DNA of 64,000 nucleotides from Ditibartonella choladocola (GCF_002007565.1 NZ_CP015625.1:1364001-1428000), one strand, 5' to 3'. Positions 1 to 10,320 are shown, numbered from the stretch's first letter. Notes: generated from the letters alone by a model not told the origin. Numbers and translations are program-made.

Positions 1-172
1 CTGGCGAATCCGGATCAGCAACAATTTGCGTTATGCCGTAATTATCACGCAAATCGATAAACAATATTCCGCCATGGTCACGGACACGATTAACCCATCC
101 CGAGAGACGAACTTTCGATTGAACATCGCTCTTACGAAGAGCGGCACAGTTATGACTGCGATACCGATGCAT
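1..172 (-). CDS. aspS: Aspartate--tRNA ligase, N-terminal part (cut by window edge)
   Basis: This is the first 57 codons of aspartyl-tRNA synthetase, read from the ATG at 172-170 and leaving the window at base 1. The translation begins [16 protein letters not shown] and continues with [15 protein letters not shown], the opening of the OB-fold anticodon-binding domain of bacterial-type AspRS. The enzyme charges tRNA-Asp in the cytoplasm (tRNA-Asn as well in organisms that use the transamidation route). It is divergent from rnd, with about 150 bp between the starts that must hold both promoters. The catalytic domain is outside the window. Identification is firm because the N-terminal segment is highly conserved. 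Confidence 0.93.
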   Translation of the reverse strand, partial: MHRYRSHNCAALRKSDVQSKVRLSGWVNRVRDHGGILFIDLRDNYGITQIVADPDSP

Positions 173-320
173 AGTCTTGCCTTTTTGTTACATGCATTCT
201 GAAATAATAAACTTGTGCGAAAAAGCGCATTTTACCGCCCATTTGTCAAGCTATCGAAGGATTGTGTATGAAAAAATATAGCAAAAGACAAATACAATAT
301 AATGCGTTATAGCCTGAAAT

Positions 321-1472
321 ATGAAACTTGTTACTGATACACATACGCTCGAAGACGTTATATCGACACTGTCAAAATCCGATTTTGTGACGGTAGACAC
401 CGAATTTATTCGAGAATCCACCTATTGGCCGGAACTCTGTCTGATCCAGTTGGCCTCTCCCGATATTGCTGTGATCGTTGATCCGCTTTCACCTGAAATC
501 GATTTGTCGCCATTGTTCAAATTAATGGCGAATACAAATGTGGTAAAAGTTTTCCACGCTGCGCGGCAGGATGTCGAAATCATATATAAACTCGGCAATA
601 TTATTCCTACACCGCTATTTGATACGCAGATTGCCGGTTCTGTTTGCGGATTCGGTGAAAGTGTCTCCTATGAACAAATTGTCGAACGCATAACCGGCGA
701 ACATATTGATAAATCCTCCCGCTATACCGACTGGAGTCGGCGTCCACTGAGCGATAAACAATTGTCTTACGCTTTGGCTGATGTAACCCATTTACGTGAT
801 GTCTATAAATATCTTAAGGAAAGGCTTGAGAAAAACGGTAGAACTCATTGGATTGACGATGAAATGTCGATCCTCATCTCTCCAAAAACCTACATTATGC
901 CGAATGATGAAGCTTGGAAAAGAATAAAGGGTCGCATACGTAAACCGAGGGAGCTTGCTGTCCTTCAACAAGTGGCAGCCTGGCGTGAACAGGAAGCTAA
1001 AAATCGCAATGTTCCACGGGGACGTATTTTAAAAGACGAATGTCTTGTCGAGATCGCCATACAACACCCTAAAGACGAAACGGCTTTATCCAGATTGCGC
1101 AGCATCCCGAAAGGTTGGGAACATTCCGGTAGTGCTGCCGAATTGTTGAAAGCGGTACAAAAAGGTCTTTCTGTTGATCTTGATAATTTGCCGACGATAC
1201 ACAAACATGTGGCAACGGGAAATGGCACAGCCGCCGCAATCGAACTGTTGCGTGTTCTTTTAAAGCTCGTGGCCGATGAGGAAGATATAGCTCCGCGCAT
1301 TATCGCAAATAATGACGAGCTGGAAAAAATAGCCAAACAAGACCACCTCGACACCTTATCCGCCATGCAAGGATGGCGGTATAATATTTTCGGAAAAAAG
1401 GCCGAAAAAATGTTGAATGGCCATTTGGGATTTTACTTTCATAACGGTAAAATATTGACAAAAGAGCTTTAG
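321..1472 (+). CDS. rnd: Ribonuclease D
   Basis: A 383-residue 3'-5' exoribonuclease of the DEDDy class that trims the 3' ends of tRNA precursors and other structured RNAs in the cytoplasm. The exonuclease motifs are visible: Asp26 and Glu28 in VDTEFIRE, Asp84 in HAARQDVEII, and Tyr150/Asp154 in SYALADVTHL. An HRDC-type helical domain follows at roughly residues 205-290, where PRELAVLQQVAAWREQ is its start. The length matches the family (E. coli 375). The aspS/rnd divergent pair is common in Rhizobiales. The start is the ATG at 321; no strong Shine-Dalgarno sequence is visible in front of it. Confidence 0.95.
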   Translation: MKLVTDTHTLEDVISTLSKSDFVTVDTEFIRESTYWPELCLIQLASPDIAVIVDPLSPEIDLSPLFKLMANTNVVKVFHAARQDVEIIYKLGNIIPTPLFDTQIAGSVCGFGESVSYEQIVERITGEHIDKSSRYTDWSRRPLSDKQLSYALADVTHLRDVYKYLKERLEKNGRTHWIDDEMSILISPKTYIMPNDEAWKRIKGRIRKPRELAVLQQVAAWREQEAKNRNVPRGRILKDECLVEIAIQHPKDETALSRLRSIPKGWEHSGSAAELLKAVQKGLSVDLDNLPTIHKHVATGNGTAAAIELLRVLLKLVADEEDIAPRIIANNDELEKIAKQDHLDTLSAMQGWRYNIFGKKAEKMLNGHLGFYFHNGKILTKEL

Positions 1473-1554
1473 CTGTAGAGAGATAATCAGACGAGCTTTA
1501 TATACAGCTTTTTTAGTTCCGCAGAAAAGCGTGCTTTGTTTGCAGAGGCAGATA

Positions 1555-2520
1555 ATGGAAAAAGTCCTGACAGTTACGTTCAATCCTACCGTTGATGCAG
1601 CAAGTGAAGCTGAAGTGGTGCGCCCTACCCACAAGATCAGAACTTTTGACGAGAGTTTTCACCCCGGTGGTGGCGGTATCAATGTCGCACGGGTTATTCA
1701 TCGTCTTGGTGGTGACGTGAAGGCACTTTATGCCAGCGGCGGAATTATGGGGAATGTATTGAATCATCTTTTGGAAGATCGCGGCATTCAATGCATTAAA
1801 ATTTCTATTTCCGGAAATACACGCGTCAATAATGTTATTCATGAAAGAGCTTCCGGCATGGAATACCGCTTTGTAGCCGAAGGCCCTGTCATGGAAGAAA
1901 CTGAATGGAAAGCGGTAGTCGAAACAACCAAAGAGCTTGAATGGGACTGGATTGTCGTAAGCGGTAGTTTGCCACGTAATGTTCCAATTGATGTCTATGA
2001 TATGCTGATAGACATTGCTCATAAGCGCAACGCCCGTATTGTTATTGATACGTCAGGAGATGCGCTTAAACACGTTCTTCAAAAAGGCGGTTTGACACTC
2101 GTAAAACCAAGTCAGGGCGAGTTTGAGGCGTGCACAGGAAAAACCTATAATTTGACTGATGATATTGCCAAAGCTGCTCAAGAATATTGTCTCAAAGGAG
2201 CTTCGGATATTATCACTGTGACACTCGGACATCAGGGAGCAGTGCTGGCGACAAAAGATAAGACACTTTATCTTCCCTCACCCCACGTTCGGGTTATCAG
2301 CGCTTCCGGCGCCGGAGACAGCTTTGTAGCCGGTATGGTTCATGGGCTGGCTGTTGGTTGGGAAGCGGAAGATGCTTTCCGGCTGGCTACCGCCTGCGGC
2401 ACAGCAGCAGTGGCCGAAAAAGGCAATGGTCTTTGTCAATTACCCAACATCAAACGACTTTATAACTATCTTGCTCGTAAGGGTAAGAATGCGGGTTCTG
2501 CACCACTATCTCAAGAGTGA
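1555..2520 (+). CDS. pfkB: PfkB-family phosphofructokinase (6-phosphofructokinase 2-like)
   Basis: A 321-residue ribokinase/PfkB-family sugar kinase. The PHPGGGGINVAR-like substrate segment (FHPGGGGINVARVIHR), the EYRF element and the C-terminal SASGAGDSFVAGMVHG anion hole/catalytic Asp motif are all present. The sequence resembles E. coli PfkB (ATP:fructose-6-phosphate kinase) more than FruK, but the two cannot be separated with certainty by eye. No fructose PTS gene lies next to it, which argues mildly against FruK. I chose the ATG at 1555, preceded by AGAGGCAG, over an in-frame ATG 24 bp upstream that lacks a ribosome-binding site. It lies 82 bp behind rnd on the same strand. Confidence 0.82.
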   Translation: MEKVLTVTFNPTVDAASEAEVVRPTHKIRTFDESFHPGGGGINVARVIHRLGGDVKALYASGGIMGNVLNHLLEDRGIQCIKISISGNTRVNNVIHERASGMEYRFVAEGPVMEETEWKAVVETTKELEWDWIVVSGSLPRNVPIDVYDMLIDIAHKRNARIVIDTSGDALKHVLQKGGLTLVKPSQGEFEACTGKTYNLTDDIAKAAQEYCLKGASDIITVTLGHQGAVLATKDKTLYLPSPHVRVISASGAGDSFVAGMVHGLAVGWEAEDAFRLATACGTAAVAEKGNGLCQLPNIKRLYNYLARKGKNAGSAPLSQE

Positions 2521-3580
2521 GCAAGTACGGTTAGACATGAGAAAACACGACAATTTCATTGTTAGACCGTTTTTGGTTAGCAGGATTTCCAGATATATTT
2601 TGCTGCGTAATTATAACTGCAAAATTTTGGAAAATTACGGTTTGAAGTGAATTTACGGGTGAAGTGAATAGCCGCTGAACAGTTTTACATGACCCGATGT
2701 TTTTAACGCCTGATTGTGTCAGGTCAGGCATATTTAAATCTAAAAAAATCTATCGACAACGGTTTTGTGCTTTTGGTGAAAACACTTCATTGCGCAAAAT
2801 CCGGAGTAAACGGGTTCGATAGTCGATTGCATACTGCGGGATAGCCTCCCGAATTCCGGTGTCTGTTCCGGACGTATTACTTGATCTCGTTCTAAAAAGA
2901 AAAGACGACCCCAATATTGCTCGGAAATCGGTAAGCTTGAAAAGAGAAATTGTTCAACATCAGGCGGTGGACTATAGTGGCAAGGAAGCTTGAACGATTG
3001 AAGCGGTAAATTGCCTCTCATGCTTTGAGTAAGGAGGTGCACTTCAAACCGGCTATGGCTTGTTCAAAAAAGGTCGTGAACTGAGTAAGTACCGGTTTAT
3101 TAGACGATCTCCGGTTTATTGTCTGCTCGTAAAGGAACCTCAACCGGAATGGAATTTGTCTCATTATTCAACGTTTAAGACGCAATAAGCGGAGAAACAG
3201 GCCTTGCACCACAAGAGCAACTCTATACACGCTGATAACACATTTCATCTCCGGATAGATCAAAAGTGATTTCCGAATAGATCAAAAGTTGAAGAGCAGT
3301 AAGGCAATTTCTATCATTGATAAGCGAAGGTAACCGTTTCACATTATTTATCAAAATCAACGCAGACCGACTTTCATCATGCGATTAACTTCATGATGTT
3401 TCTGGAAACCAAAACGGCAGATTCCCAACTTTTCGAGGCGGTTCGTTTCGTTCCGGTTTGGCTGTTATGTAAAGTTAAATCCGATTTTGGATTCAAGTGT
3501 TGGCGGCCTCTTTTCCCATTCGATCAATGTTCCCGAACCTTGACCTTACTCAAATGGTGAAAGTTCAGTTTCCAGACGTG
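2521..3580. other. 1.06 kb stretch without a recognisable gene
   Basis: Between pfkB and the convergent ppx I see no coding region with a family signature. Only short open frames occur, and none has both a convincing ribosome-binding site and a plausible protein. The one structured element is a pair of near-identical 22-bp units at 3249-3292. The stretch looks like decayed DNA or an old insertion site, and that reading is inference. Confidence 0.6.
3249..3292. repeat. Two tandem 22-bp units
   Basis: Units 3249-3270 and 3271-3292 share the core ATAGATCAAAAGT and differ at only a few positions. Tandem or spaced direct repeats of about 20-25 bp containing such motifs are typical of the ends of IS21-family insertion sequences, but no istA/istB remnant is recognisable nearby. 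The relic interpretation is therefore weak. Confidence 0.6.
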
Positions 3581-5095
3581 TCAAACAACCAGATAGCTTA
3601 ATTCCTTATTGGTTATTTTAGCAAGTTGTTGCAATCGCCCCAAAGGCCTTTCTGCAATCAGGTCAGCGTGTCGCTTCGGAATTGTCAGAACTATCTTCTT
3701 TTCTTGCGATTTCCATATCAAATCAGGCAAAATACCGGCGGTTGAAGCTGAAAACAGGTTTGCAACCCGCATAAGTCCGCCTAGAAAACGCGCTCTCTCT
3801 ATCATTTCCTTATTTGCCAATTTTATGATTGCAGGTGCATCTTCATCCACGAAAAGACCTTCATTCCGGTAGAAAACCGACAAGGCCACATAGACACGTC
3901 CACGATGCGTAATTCCCGGATAAGGGCCGAATGCAACCTGATTGGCCGATTGATCGCCACGATAATCGGGATGAAAACGCCAACCAATATCGGCAAGCAA
4001 ACAGGCCGCTTCGCGATAACGCCTTTGTTCTTCATTTTCCTCGACGCCAAAAACTTCAAAAGCGTTTTTGGTAAAACCGATAAGATCATAAGCCTGCGCA
4101 GGAGAGCGGGCACGAAGTGTTGCCATTTCCTGACACGCCGCAATCAGCGGATCTTCACTCTGCACTTTTTGTGTCAATTGGGAAAACATAAACCCTTCCC
4201 TGACACCGGCACCGGAAAAAATAACTTTCTTTGGCGCCAGACACCGCAAAACTTCTGTCAGAACAGTTGCACCATAAGACAACAACTGGCGACGGTTCTT
4301 GGAGATGGCAGAAATGTTTTTTAGCTGTTCTATCTCGCCTTTGGTTACCCTATGAAGAAAAGAATCCATATCGGATGCTTCTACCTCATAAGCATGCATA
4401 ACAGGCAAGGGATAACGTTTGACAGCAATATGGAGTTTGGCCAAATTGCGCCATGTACCGCCCACCGCGTAAAAATTACGCCCCTTGTTTTTTGAAAGAA
4501 TTTCACTGTTTTTCAGATATTTACGCGCAATTTTTGTCGCTTCTGAAAGGTTGTTATCCGACATATCCTGAAGGCGTAATCCACCAAGCGGCAAGGTAAT
4601 GCCATCATCGCCAACTTTTGTTTCATGAATATCCACCAATTCGAGGCTACCGCCGCCCAAATCACCGGCAATGCCGTCGGGATGATGAAAAGTCGAAATA
4701 ATTCCATAGGCAGAATAGGTTGCTTCTTCTTTTCCGGTTAGAACTTTTACGCGGTTTTGAAGTATCTTTTCTGCGTCTTCTATAAATGCAGGGCCATTCT
4801 TCGATTCGCGTGCAGCAGCGGTTGCCAATGTGTGAATTGCAGACACACCGATTTGCTCGCAAATTGCATGAAAGCGCCGCAATGTTCTTAACGCCATCTC
4901 GACAGATTCCGGTTCGAGACAACCGGTCTTTGCAACGCCTTTTCCCAAACCGCAAAGGATTTTTTCATTAAACAAAACAGTCGGAGAACGCACCAGACCT
5001 TCATAGACAACCAAACGAACAGAGTTCGATCCGATGTCTATGACGGCAACAGGTTTTCGACCTTTTAATCGGCCCTGAGCTACAGAATTATCCAT
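3581..5095 (-). CDS. ppx: Exopolyphosphatase (Ppx/GppA family)
   Basis: A 504-residue Ppx/GppA phosphatase that releases orthophosphate from the ends of polyphosphate chains, or hydrolyses pppGpp; the two activities cannot be told apart here. The actin-like ATPase fold is evident from VIDIGSNSVRLVVYE near residue 19 (phosphate-1 loop) and GDLGGGSLEL near residue 143 (phosphate-2 loop). A C-terminal HD-like helical region contains AACLLADIGWRFHPDYR. The length equals that of E. coli Ppx (513). It starts 7 bp after the ppk stop codon on the same strand, so the two are very likely one transcript. The Shine-Dalgarno sequence before the ATG at 5095 is weak, consistent with translational coupling. 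Confidence 0.94.
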   Translation of the reverse strand: MDNSVAQGRLKGRKPVAVIDIGSNSVRLVVYEGLVRSPTVLFNEKILCGLGKGVAKTGCLEPESVEMALRTLRRFHAICEQIGVSAIHTLATAAARESKNGPAFIEDAEKILQNRVKVLTGKEEATYSAYGIISTFHHPDGIAGDLGGGSLELVDIHETKVGDDGITLPLGGLRLQDMSDNNLSEATKIARKYLKNSEILSKNKGRNFYAVGGTWRNLAKLHIAVKRYPLPVMHAYEVEASDMDSFLHRVTKGEIEQLKNISAISKNRRQLLSYGATVLTEVLRCLAPKKVIFSGAGVREGFMFSQLTQKVQSEDPLIAACQEMATLRARSPAQAYDLIGFTKNAFEVFGVEENEEQRRYREAACLLADIGWRFHPDYRGDQSANQVAFGPYPGITHRGRVYVALSVFYRNEGLFVDEDAPAIIKLANKEMIERARFLGGLMRVANLFSASTAGILPDLIWKSQEKKIVLTIPKRHADLIAERPLGRLQQLAKITNKELSYLVV

Positions 5096-5102
5096 TTATA
5101 TT

Positions 5103-7322
5103 TCAGTCTTTATCCGTTGTTTCTGCACTTGACGCATCGGTTTGTTGGCGACGAAGAGCAATAATGCGCGGAGCAGAAGATCTCAGAGATTTTCCCCGTC
5201 CCGAAAGACTCGGATTGGTCATGAAATATTCCTGCGCATTAAATGGTTTCTCACCTTTAAGTGGCGTAATACGCCGGGATGTTCCATCGCTCAATATCTC
5301 GAAGCTCTGCTGATTGTCTATTATATTTGCCAACATAATTTGCGAGAGTATTTGCTGATGAACGGTTTTGTTGAATACCGGTACTAACGTTTCAACGCGT
5401 CTGTCAAGATTTCTGGTCATCATGTCGGCCGAACCAAAATAAACAATCGCATTTTCATTCGGTAAATCTTCACCGTTTCCAAAACAGAAAATGCGGCTAT
5501 GTTCCAAAAACCGGCCGACGATCGACTTGGCACGAATATTTTCGGAAAAACCGGGTATTCCGGGACGCAAACAACAGATTCCGCGAACCACCAAATCAAC
5601 TTGAACACCCGCTTGTCCGGCGCGATATAACGCATCTATAATTTGCGGATCGACGAGTGAATTCATTTTCATCCAGATTGCAGCAGGTTTGCCATCTCTT
5701 GCATGCGCAATTTCGTCTTCAATATGTCCTAAAATGCGACGACGTAATGTCAAAGGCGAAAATGCAAGCTTCATAGGCTCGTCAGGTTGTGCATAGCCTG
5801 TGATGAAATTGAAAATCAACTGAACATCATGTCCTATGTCATCATCTGTGGTGAAGAAAGATAAATCGGTATAAATTTTGGCAGTTATCGGGTGATAATT
5901 ACCGGTTCCCAGATGGACATAGGAACGCAACCGGTTTTCTTCGCGCCGTACGACAAGCGACATTTTGGCATGGGTTTTTAGTTCGATGAAACCGAAAACA
6001 ACCTGTACGCCTGCGCGTTCCAGATCCCGCGCCCAACGAATATTGGCTTCCTCGTCAAAACGGGCTTTCAATTCAACCAGAGCTGTAACCGATTTACCTG
6101 CTTCCGAGGCGTCAATCAGTGCGCGCACGATCGGGCTGTCATTGGACGTGCGATAAAGAGTCTGCTTTATGGCAAGAACATCCGGATCTGCCGCTGCCTG
6201 ACGCAAAAACTGTACAACAACATCAAACGATTCATAGGGATGATGAACAACAATATCTTTTTCTTTGATTGCGGCAAAACAATCTCCGGCATGTTCTCTT
6301 ATACGTTCGGGAAAACGCGGATTATAAGGAACGAATTTCAGGTCTTCACGCGGAATAGAAACAATTTCCGAAATCATGTTGAGTGCAAGCAAACCGTCAA
6401 GAACACTGATACGGTTATCAGGTACACCGAGTTCGGTCGTTACAAATTGGCGTAGATCATCGGGCATTTCGGCATCGAATTCGATACGGATAACCTGCCC
6501 GCGGCGTCTGCGTTTCAATGCGCTCTCGAACAATCGAACAAGATCTTCGGCTTCTTCCTCAACCTCGATATCGCTATCGCGAATAACGCGAAATGTCCCT
6601 GCCCCGTTGACTTCATATCCGGGGAACAATTTGCCTATGAAAAGGCTCACAATATCTTCCAGCGAAATGAAACGGTAACCTTGTCCTTCATCAGGCAATA
6701 GTGTGAAGCGTTTCAAAGCCGTTGGCAGCCTCAAGAGTGCTGTCATCGGTTGATGGTCTGCACGACGCAACAAATGAAGCGCAATTGAAAACCCCAAATT
6801 AGGTATAAAAGGAAACGGATGGGCCGGATCAATTGAAAGGGGTGTAAGCACCGGAAATATGGTTTCCAGAAAATGGTTCTCAAGCCATGATTTTTCAGTC
6901 GCGGTCAGGCGGTCGGGACGAATAATAACAATTTTTTCTTGTTCAAGTTCGTGGCGCAAAGCCCTCAATTCCTGCTGCTGGTTAGCCTGTAACCGGGCAA
7001 CTTCGGCCAGCACAAAATCGAGTTGTTCTTGTGGCGTGCGGCCATCGGCACTACGAGTAACAATGCCTGCACGCACCTGACCGGCAAGGCCGGCAATACG
7101 CACCATAAAAAATTCATCGAGATTTGTTGCCGAAATCGATACAAAACGCAAGCGTTCCAAAAGAGGATGTTTTTTATTTGCTGCTTCCATCAATACGCGA
7201 TTATTGAACTGTAGCCAGGAAAATTCCCGATTTACAAAGCGTTCCGGAGTTTCCATATTGATGGTTTCGGCATTTGGTTGCTTTATCTCTGAATTTGATG
7301 AGTTTTTTGTACGTAAAGCCAT
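5103..7322 (-). CDS. ppk: Polyphosphate kinase 1
   Basis: A 739-residue PPK1 that polymerises the gamma-phosphate of ATP into inorganic polyphosphate, which serves in stress survival and phosphate storage. The N domain ([19 protein letters not shown]), head domain and the two phospholipase-D-like C domains are present. The segment [12 protein letters not shown] carries a conserved catalytic-region histidine, and [20 protein letters not shown] matches the C2 domain. The first ATG, at 7322, is preceded by AGGGAAAAG at good spacing. It is the first gene of a ppk-ppx operon, so synthesis and degradation are encoded together. The 677-bp AT-rich region upstream probably contains its promoter. Confidence 0.96.
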   Translation of the reverse strand: MALRTKNSSNSEIKQPNAETINMETPERFVNREFSWLQFNNRVLMEAANKKHPLLERLRFVSISATNLDEFFMVRIAGLAGQVRAGIVTRSADGRTPQEQLDFVLAEVARLQANQQQELRALRHELEQEKIVIIRPDRLTATEKSWLENHFLETIFPVLTPLSIDPAHPFPFIPNLGFSIALHLLRRADHQPMTALLRLPTALKRFTLLPDEGQGYRFISLEDIVSLFIGKLFPGYEVNGAGTFRVIRDSDIEVEEEAEDLVRLFESALKRRRRGQVIRIEFDAEMPDDLRQFVTTELGVPDNRISVLDGLLALNMISEIVSIPREDLKFVPYNPRFPERIREHAGDCFAAIKEKDIVVHHPYESFDVVVQFLRQAAADPDVLAIKQTLYRTSNDSPIVRALIDASEAGKSVTALVELKARFDEEANIRWARDLERAGVQVVFGFIELKTHAKMSLVVRREENRLRSYVHLGTGNYHPITAKIYTDLSFFTTDDDIGHDVQLIFNFITGYAQPDEPMKLAFSPLTLRRRILGHIEDEIAHARDGKPAAIWMKMNSLVDPQIIDALYRAGQAGVQVDLVVRGICCLRPGIPGFSENIRAKSIVGRFLEHSRIFCFGNGEDLPNENAIVYFGSADMMTRNLDRRVETLVPVFNKTVHQQILSQIMLANIIDNQQSFEILSDGTSRRITPLKGEKPFNAQEYFMTNPSLSGRGKSLRSSAPRIIALRRQQTDASSAETTDKD

Positions 7323-7999
7323 ATGCTTTTCCCTTCAATCTGATGTTTTATGTTGCAACCGACTTGATTACATCAGCCCGCGTCAAACAAAAATATTTTG
7401 AATCATAAGGTCTTTATGACCCGCGAAAAAAGTTTACAACGCGCGCTCGTTAATGACAAATCCTATATCAACTTTTTGATATTAATATTGATCTTATCCA
7501 ATGTTTCTATTGCGATCTTTCTCAATCGGCATAAATTTTTTGAATTTTAAAAATATTTGAATGAAACCAATTTTATTAGCATATTAATTCAAAAAATTGA
7601 TAAATTGCTTCAGTTTTTTATAAGAAAAAATATAAATAATTTTATTTTTGAGTTATAATTGAATTTTTATTTTTATAATTTTTTTAAAATTATATCGAAT
7701 AAAATCTAAATTGAAACACACTTAAATATTTATTGTGATGTATGTTTTTAATAATAAAATTATTTATTATTTTTCATGACATTTATTATAAATGCTTTAA
7801 GTACCGATCTTGGGCGATACGCCGGTAATCCGGTAAAACGACTTTTATGTATTTTTCTATGAGAGCTTAGGCTACAAAGTTTGGCAAACCTGCGTTACAA
7901 ACTATTGGCTATCGCCTAACAATTAGGCTATAGAAAGAAACGTTATCAACGGCAGTGCGGTTTTGCACTTTCAATCCAATTGTTACATGGAGTTCTGAC
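7323..7999. other. AT-rich intergenic region between divergent ppk and the zinc-finger gene
   Basis: No gene is visible. From about 7480 to 7800 the sequence is extremely AT-rich, with long A/T runs and no open frame of interest. Near the ppk side there is an inverted repeat TATCAA-CTTT-TTGATA (7466-7481). Near the zinc-finger gene there is a separate inverted repeat at 7909-7933. The region must carry both outward promoters. Confidence 0.6.
7909..7933. promoter_or_regulatory. Inverted repeat (candidate operator) before the zinc-finger gene
   Basis: An 11-bp inverted repeat with one mismatch, CTATCGCCTAA / TTAGGCTATAG, is separated by CAA. A further direct copy of TAGGCTA lies at 7868-7874. 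The repeat sits 67 bp before the ATG at 8000, which fits a repressor or activator site for the zinc-finger/monooxygenase transcript. No regulator family can be named from this. Confidence 0.35.
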
Positions 8000-8269
8000 A
8001 TGGCAGATCATCACATTCCACATTTCCAGAATGATGGCGGATATAAAATGATTGAAATCGGCGTAAAGAAATTCATGTGCGTGGGAGCCAACCCGCCTTT
8101 TGACCATCCGCATGTCTTTATTGATATGGGAGCTGATGACGAAAAGATTTGCTCTTATTGTTCAACGCTCTACCGGTTTAATCCTTCTCTTGGAGAACTG
8201 GAAACAAAGCCGGCCAACTGCACTTTTGATCCGGAGCAAATTAACTATAAAAAGCGGGATAATCGTTAA
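8000..8269 (+). CDS. Small zinc-finger (zf-CHCC) protein
   Basis: An 89-residue protein with the zf-CHCC pattern: one cysteine near residue 26, a histidine in FDHPHVF, and the pair CSYC. This fold is found in the mitochondrial complex I subunit NDUFS6 and in small bacterial proteins whose role is not established. I chose the ATG at 8000, which has TGGAG upstream, over an in-frame start 45 bp earlier that adds a non-conserved leader. The FAD monooxygenase follows after 23 bp, so the two are probably co-transcribed. Zinc binding is expected from the family. The function is unknown. Confidence 0.85.
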   Translation: MADHHIPHFQNDGGYKMIEIGVKKFMCVGANPPFDHPHVFIDMGADDEKICSYCSTLYRFNPSLGELETKPANCTFDPEQINYKKRDNR

Positions 8270-8292
8270 AATCACTATACAAGGAATAAGCT

Positions 8293-9531
8293 ATGGATTG
8301 GCAAAACCAGGAAAAACCAATCATAGTGGGGGCAGGAATCGCCGGATTAAGTTCGGCGTTGGCATTGGCTGAAAAAGGAATAAGCTCTCTTGTTCTTGAA
8401 AGCCGCGATCACCTTGAAGAAGTCGGCGCCGGTATTCAACTGGCACCAAACGCTACCAGACTGTTACAGAAATGGGATGTGCTGGACCAGTTGACGGATC
8501 TGGGTGTGAAAGCCCGCTTTCTCGAATTAAGAGATGGTCTTTCGGCTAAAACACTTCTTCAGGTGGATTTACAAGATGTGTCGGAACGCCGGTGGCACGG
8601 CTCATATATCACCATTCACCGCGCAGATCTCCAAAATGTGCTTTATCAAAAAGCAAAACAGAATTCTCTTATTGATATAAGATTATCTGAAAAAGTCACC
8701 GCAATATCCGAAGAAACACCGCAATTGGCGGAAATCCGCTCCGATCATCAGGGCGAAGATGACCGCTTTGTTACACCGTTGGTTATTGGTTGTGATGGCG
8801 TTTGGTCAAAAATGCGACAGTTCCCGCCGCTTGACGATCACGCAAGTTTTAGCGGTTTTATCGCATGGCGGGCAACAATCGATATAGATGCACTTCCCAA
8901 GGAATTTATCCGCTCATTTGCCGATGTAAAGACGGTCGTTGCATGGATGGGGCCTGATAATCACCTTGTCGGTTATCCTTTAAAGGCTGGTAAATCGTTC
9001 AATTTTGTTGCAATTACACGAGGAAATAATCCGGGTGAAAGCTGGTCGCGTGAAGGCGACAAGAATGATTTGTTCAAACATTTCAATGATTGGCATCCCG
9101 AAATAAGAAATATTTTCAATCTTGTTGAAAAATGGACTTATTGGCCATTGTTCCAGATGCTTCCTCATCGGTTTTCCGACAATCGCTTTCGCGTTTTTGT
9201 CGGCGACGCATCGCACGGGTTTTTACCGTTTGCGGCGCAGGGAGCTGCTATGGCAATCGAGGATTCGGCAACTCTTGCCGAGTTGTTGTCAAACAAAAAT
9301 TTGACACTTGCCGATGCGATGAGGCTTTACAGCACTCTTCGCACACCGCGTGTTGCGGCGGTGAACAAACGGGGAGCATTTAACAGTTTCGTATATCATG
9401 CAACAGGACCGGTGGCTTTTGCTCGCAATGTTGTAATGAAATTCCGCTCTTCCGAAAGTTTTATGGCAAGTCTCGACTGGCTTTACGGGTATGATGCAGA
9501 GAGCGCAGCCCGTAAGCTAACGGGTTCATAA
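8293..9531 (+). CDS. FAD-dependent aromatic-ring monooxygenase (salicylate hydroxylase/UbiH-like)
   Basis: A 412-residue group A flavoprotein monooxygenase. The dinucleotide-binding motif [20 protein letters not shown] lies at residues ~11-30, a DG-type motif [10 protein letters not shown] near 166, and the FAD ribityl-binding [21 protein letters not shown] motif (in parts) near 300. The closest family is salicylate 1-monooxygenase-like hydroxylases, which use NAD(P)H and O2 on aromatic acids; the substrate cannot be read from sequence. ATG at 8293 follows AAGGAATAAG. Its stop codon overlaps the 3' end of the convergent aapP by 6 bp, so the two genes share their last codons and no terminator separates them. 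Confidence 0.88.
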   Translation: MDWQNQEKPIIVGAGIAGLSSALALAEKGISSLVLESRDHLEEVGAGIQLAPNATRLLQKWDVLDQLTDLGVKARFLELRDGLSAKTLLQVDLQDVSERRWHGSYITIHRADLQNVLYQKAKQNSLIDIRLSEKVTAISEETPQLAEIRSDHQGEDDRFVTPLVIGCDGVWSKMRQFPPLDDHASFSGFIAWRATIDIDALPKEFIRSFADVKTVVAWMGPDNHLVGYPLKAGKSFNFVAITRGNNPGESWSREGDKNDLFKHFNDWHPEIRNIFNLVEKWTYWPLFQMLPHRFSDNRFRVFVGDASHGFLPFAAQGAAMAIEDSATLAELLSNKNLTLADAMRLYSTLRTPRVAAVNKRGAFNSFVYHATGPVAFARNVVMKFRSSESFMASLDWLYGYDAESAARKLTGS

Positions 9532-10320
9532 TATCTGGCTTAGAAATGCTTTGGCTCTTTCATGCACCGGATGATCGAAAAATTCATCCGGTGGCGCAAC
9601 TTCGAGAATTTGCCCCTCATCCATAAAAATGACACGGTCGGCCACCTGTCTGGCAAAGCCCATTTCATGGGTAACGCAAAGCATTGTCATGCCGTTTTCG
9701 GCCAGATCGATCATTGTATCGAGAACTTCTTTTATCATTTCCGGATCGAGAGCCGAAGTTGGTTCATCAAACAACATGACACGCGGTTCCATACAGAGCG
9801 AACGGGCGATTGCAACGCGCTGTTGCTGTCCTCCGGACAGTTGCCCCGGATATTTGTTGGCCTGATCGGGTATTTTAACCCGTTCCAAATAATGCATCGC
9901 CTGCTCTTCGGCTTTGCGACGACCAACATGCTTGACCCAGATGGGCGCAAGCACACAATTTTCAAGCACCGTCAAATGTGGAAACAAGTTGAAATGTTGA
10001 AAAACCATTCCGACATTGCGTCGTATTTTATTAAGACTCCACATTCCATGTTTAAGCGGAATACCCGTTACTGTTATTTCGCCCTCTTCGGCGCGTTCAA
10101 GCCCGTTGATACACCGTATCAATGTGGATTTTCCGGAACCGGAAGGACCGGATATAATCACTCTTTCTTTCGGTTTGACTTCGAGATTAATGTTGCGCAA
10201 GACATGTAGCCGGCCATACCATTTATTGACACGGTGCATGGATACTTCCAATTGCTTATCTTTTTCGTCGGGACTTTTCCGCAATGATCTATCCTTCCGC
10301 ACCATTGACTTTAGGTGCAT
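9526..10320 (-). CDS. aapP: General L-amino acid ABC transporter, ATP-binding protein
   Basis: A 264-residue ABC ATPase of the polar amino acid class. Walker A is GPSGSGKST, the signature LSGGQQQR and Walker [15 protein letters not shown], followed by the H-loop histidine in [11 protein letters not shown]. It powers the AapQM permease in the inner membrane. It is the last gene of aapJQMP. The ATG used here overlaps the end of aapM by 32 bp; a second in-frame ATG at 10305 also lies inside aapM and could be the true start. Either implies translational coupling with the permease gene. In Rhizobium this system takes up a broad range of L-amino acids. Confidence 0.93.
   Translation of the reverse strand: MHLKSMVRKDRSLRKSPDEKDKQLEVSMHRVNKWYGRLHVLRNINLEVKPKERVIISGPSGSGKSTLIRCINGLERAEEGEITVTGIPLKHGMWSLNKIRRNVGMVFQHFNLFPHLTVLENCVLAPIWVKHVGRRKAEEQAMHYLERVKIPDQANKYPGQLSGGQQQRVAIARSLCMEPRVMLFDEPTSALDPEMIKEVLDTMIDLAENGMTMLCVTHEMGFARQVADRVIFMDEGQILEVAPPDEFFDHPVHERAKAFLSQIL

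Noticed and set aside
2740-3042. 100-codon open frame on the minus strand behind pfkB.
   Set aside because: No ribosome-binding site, no family features and location in decayed-looking, repeat-bearing DNA.
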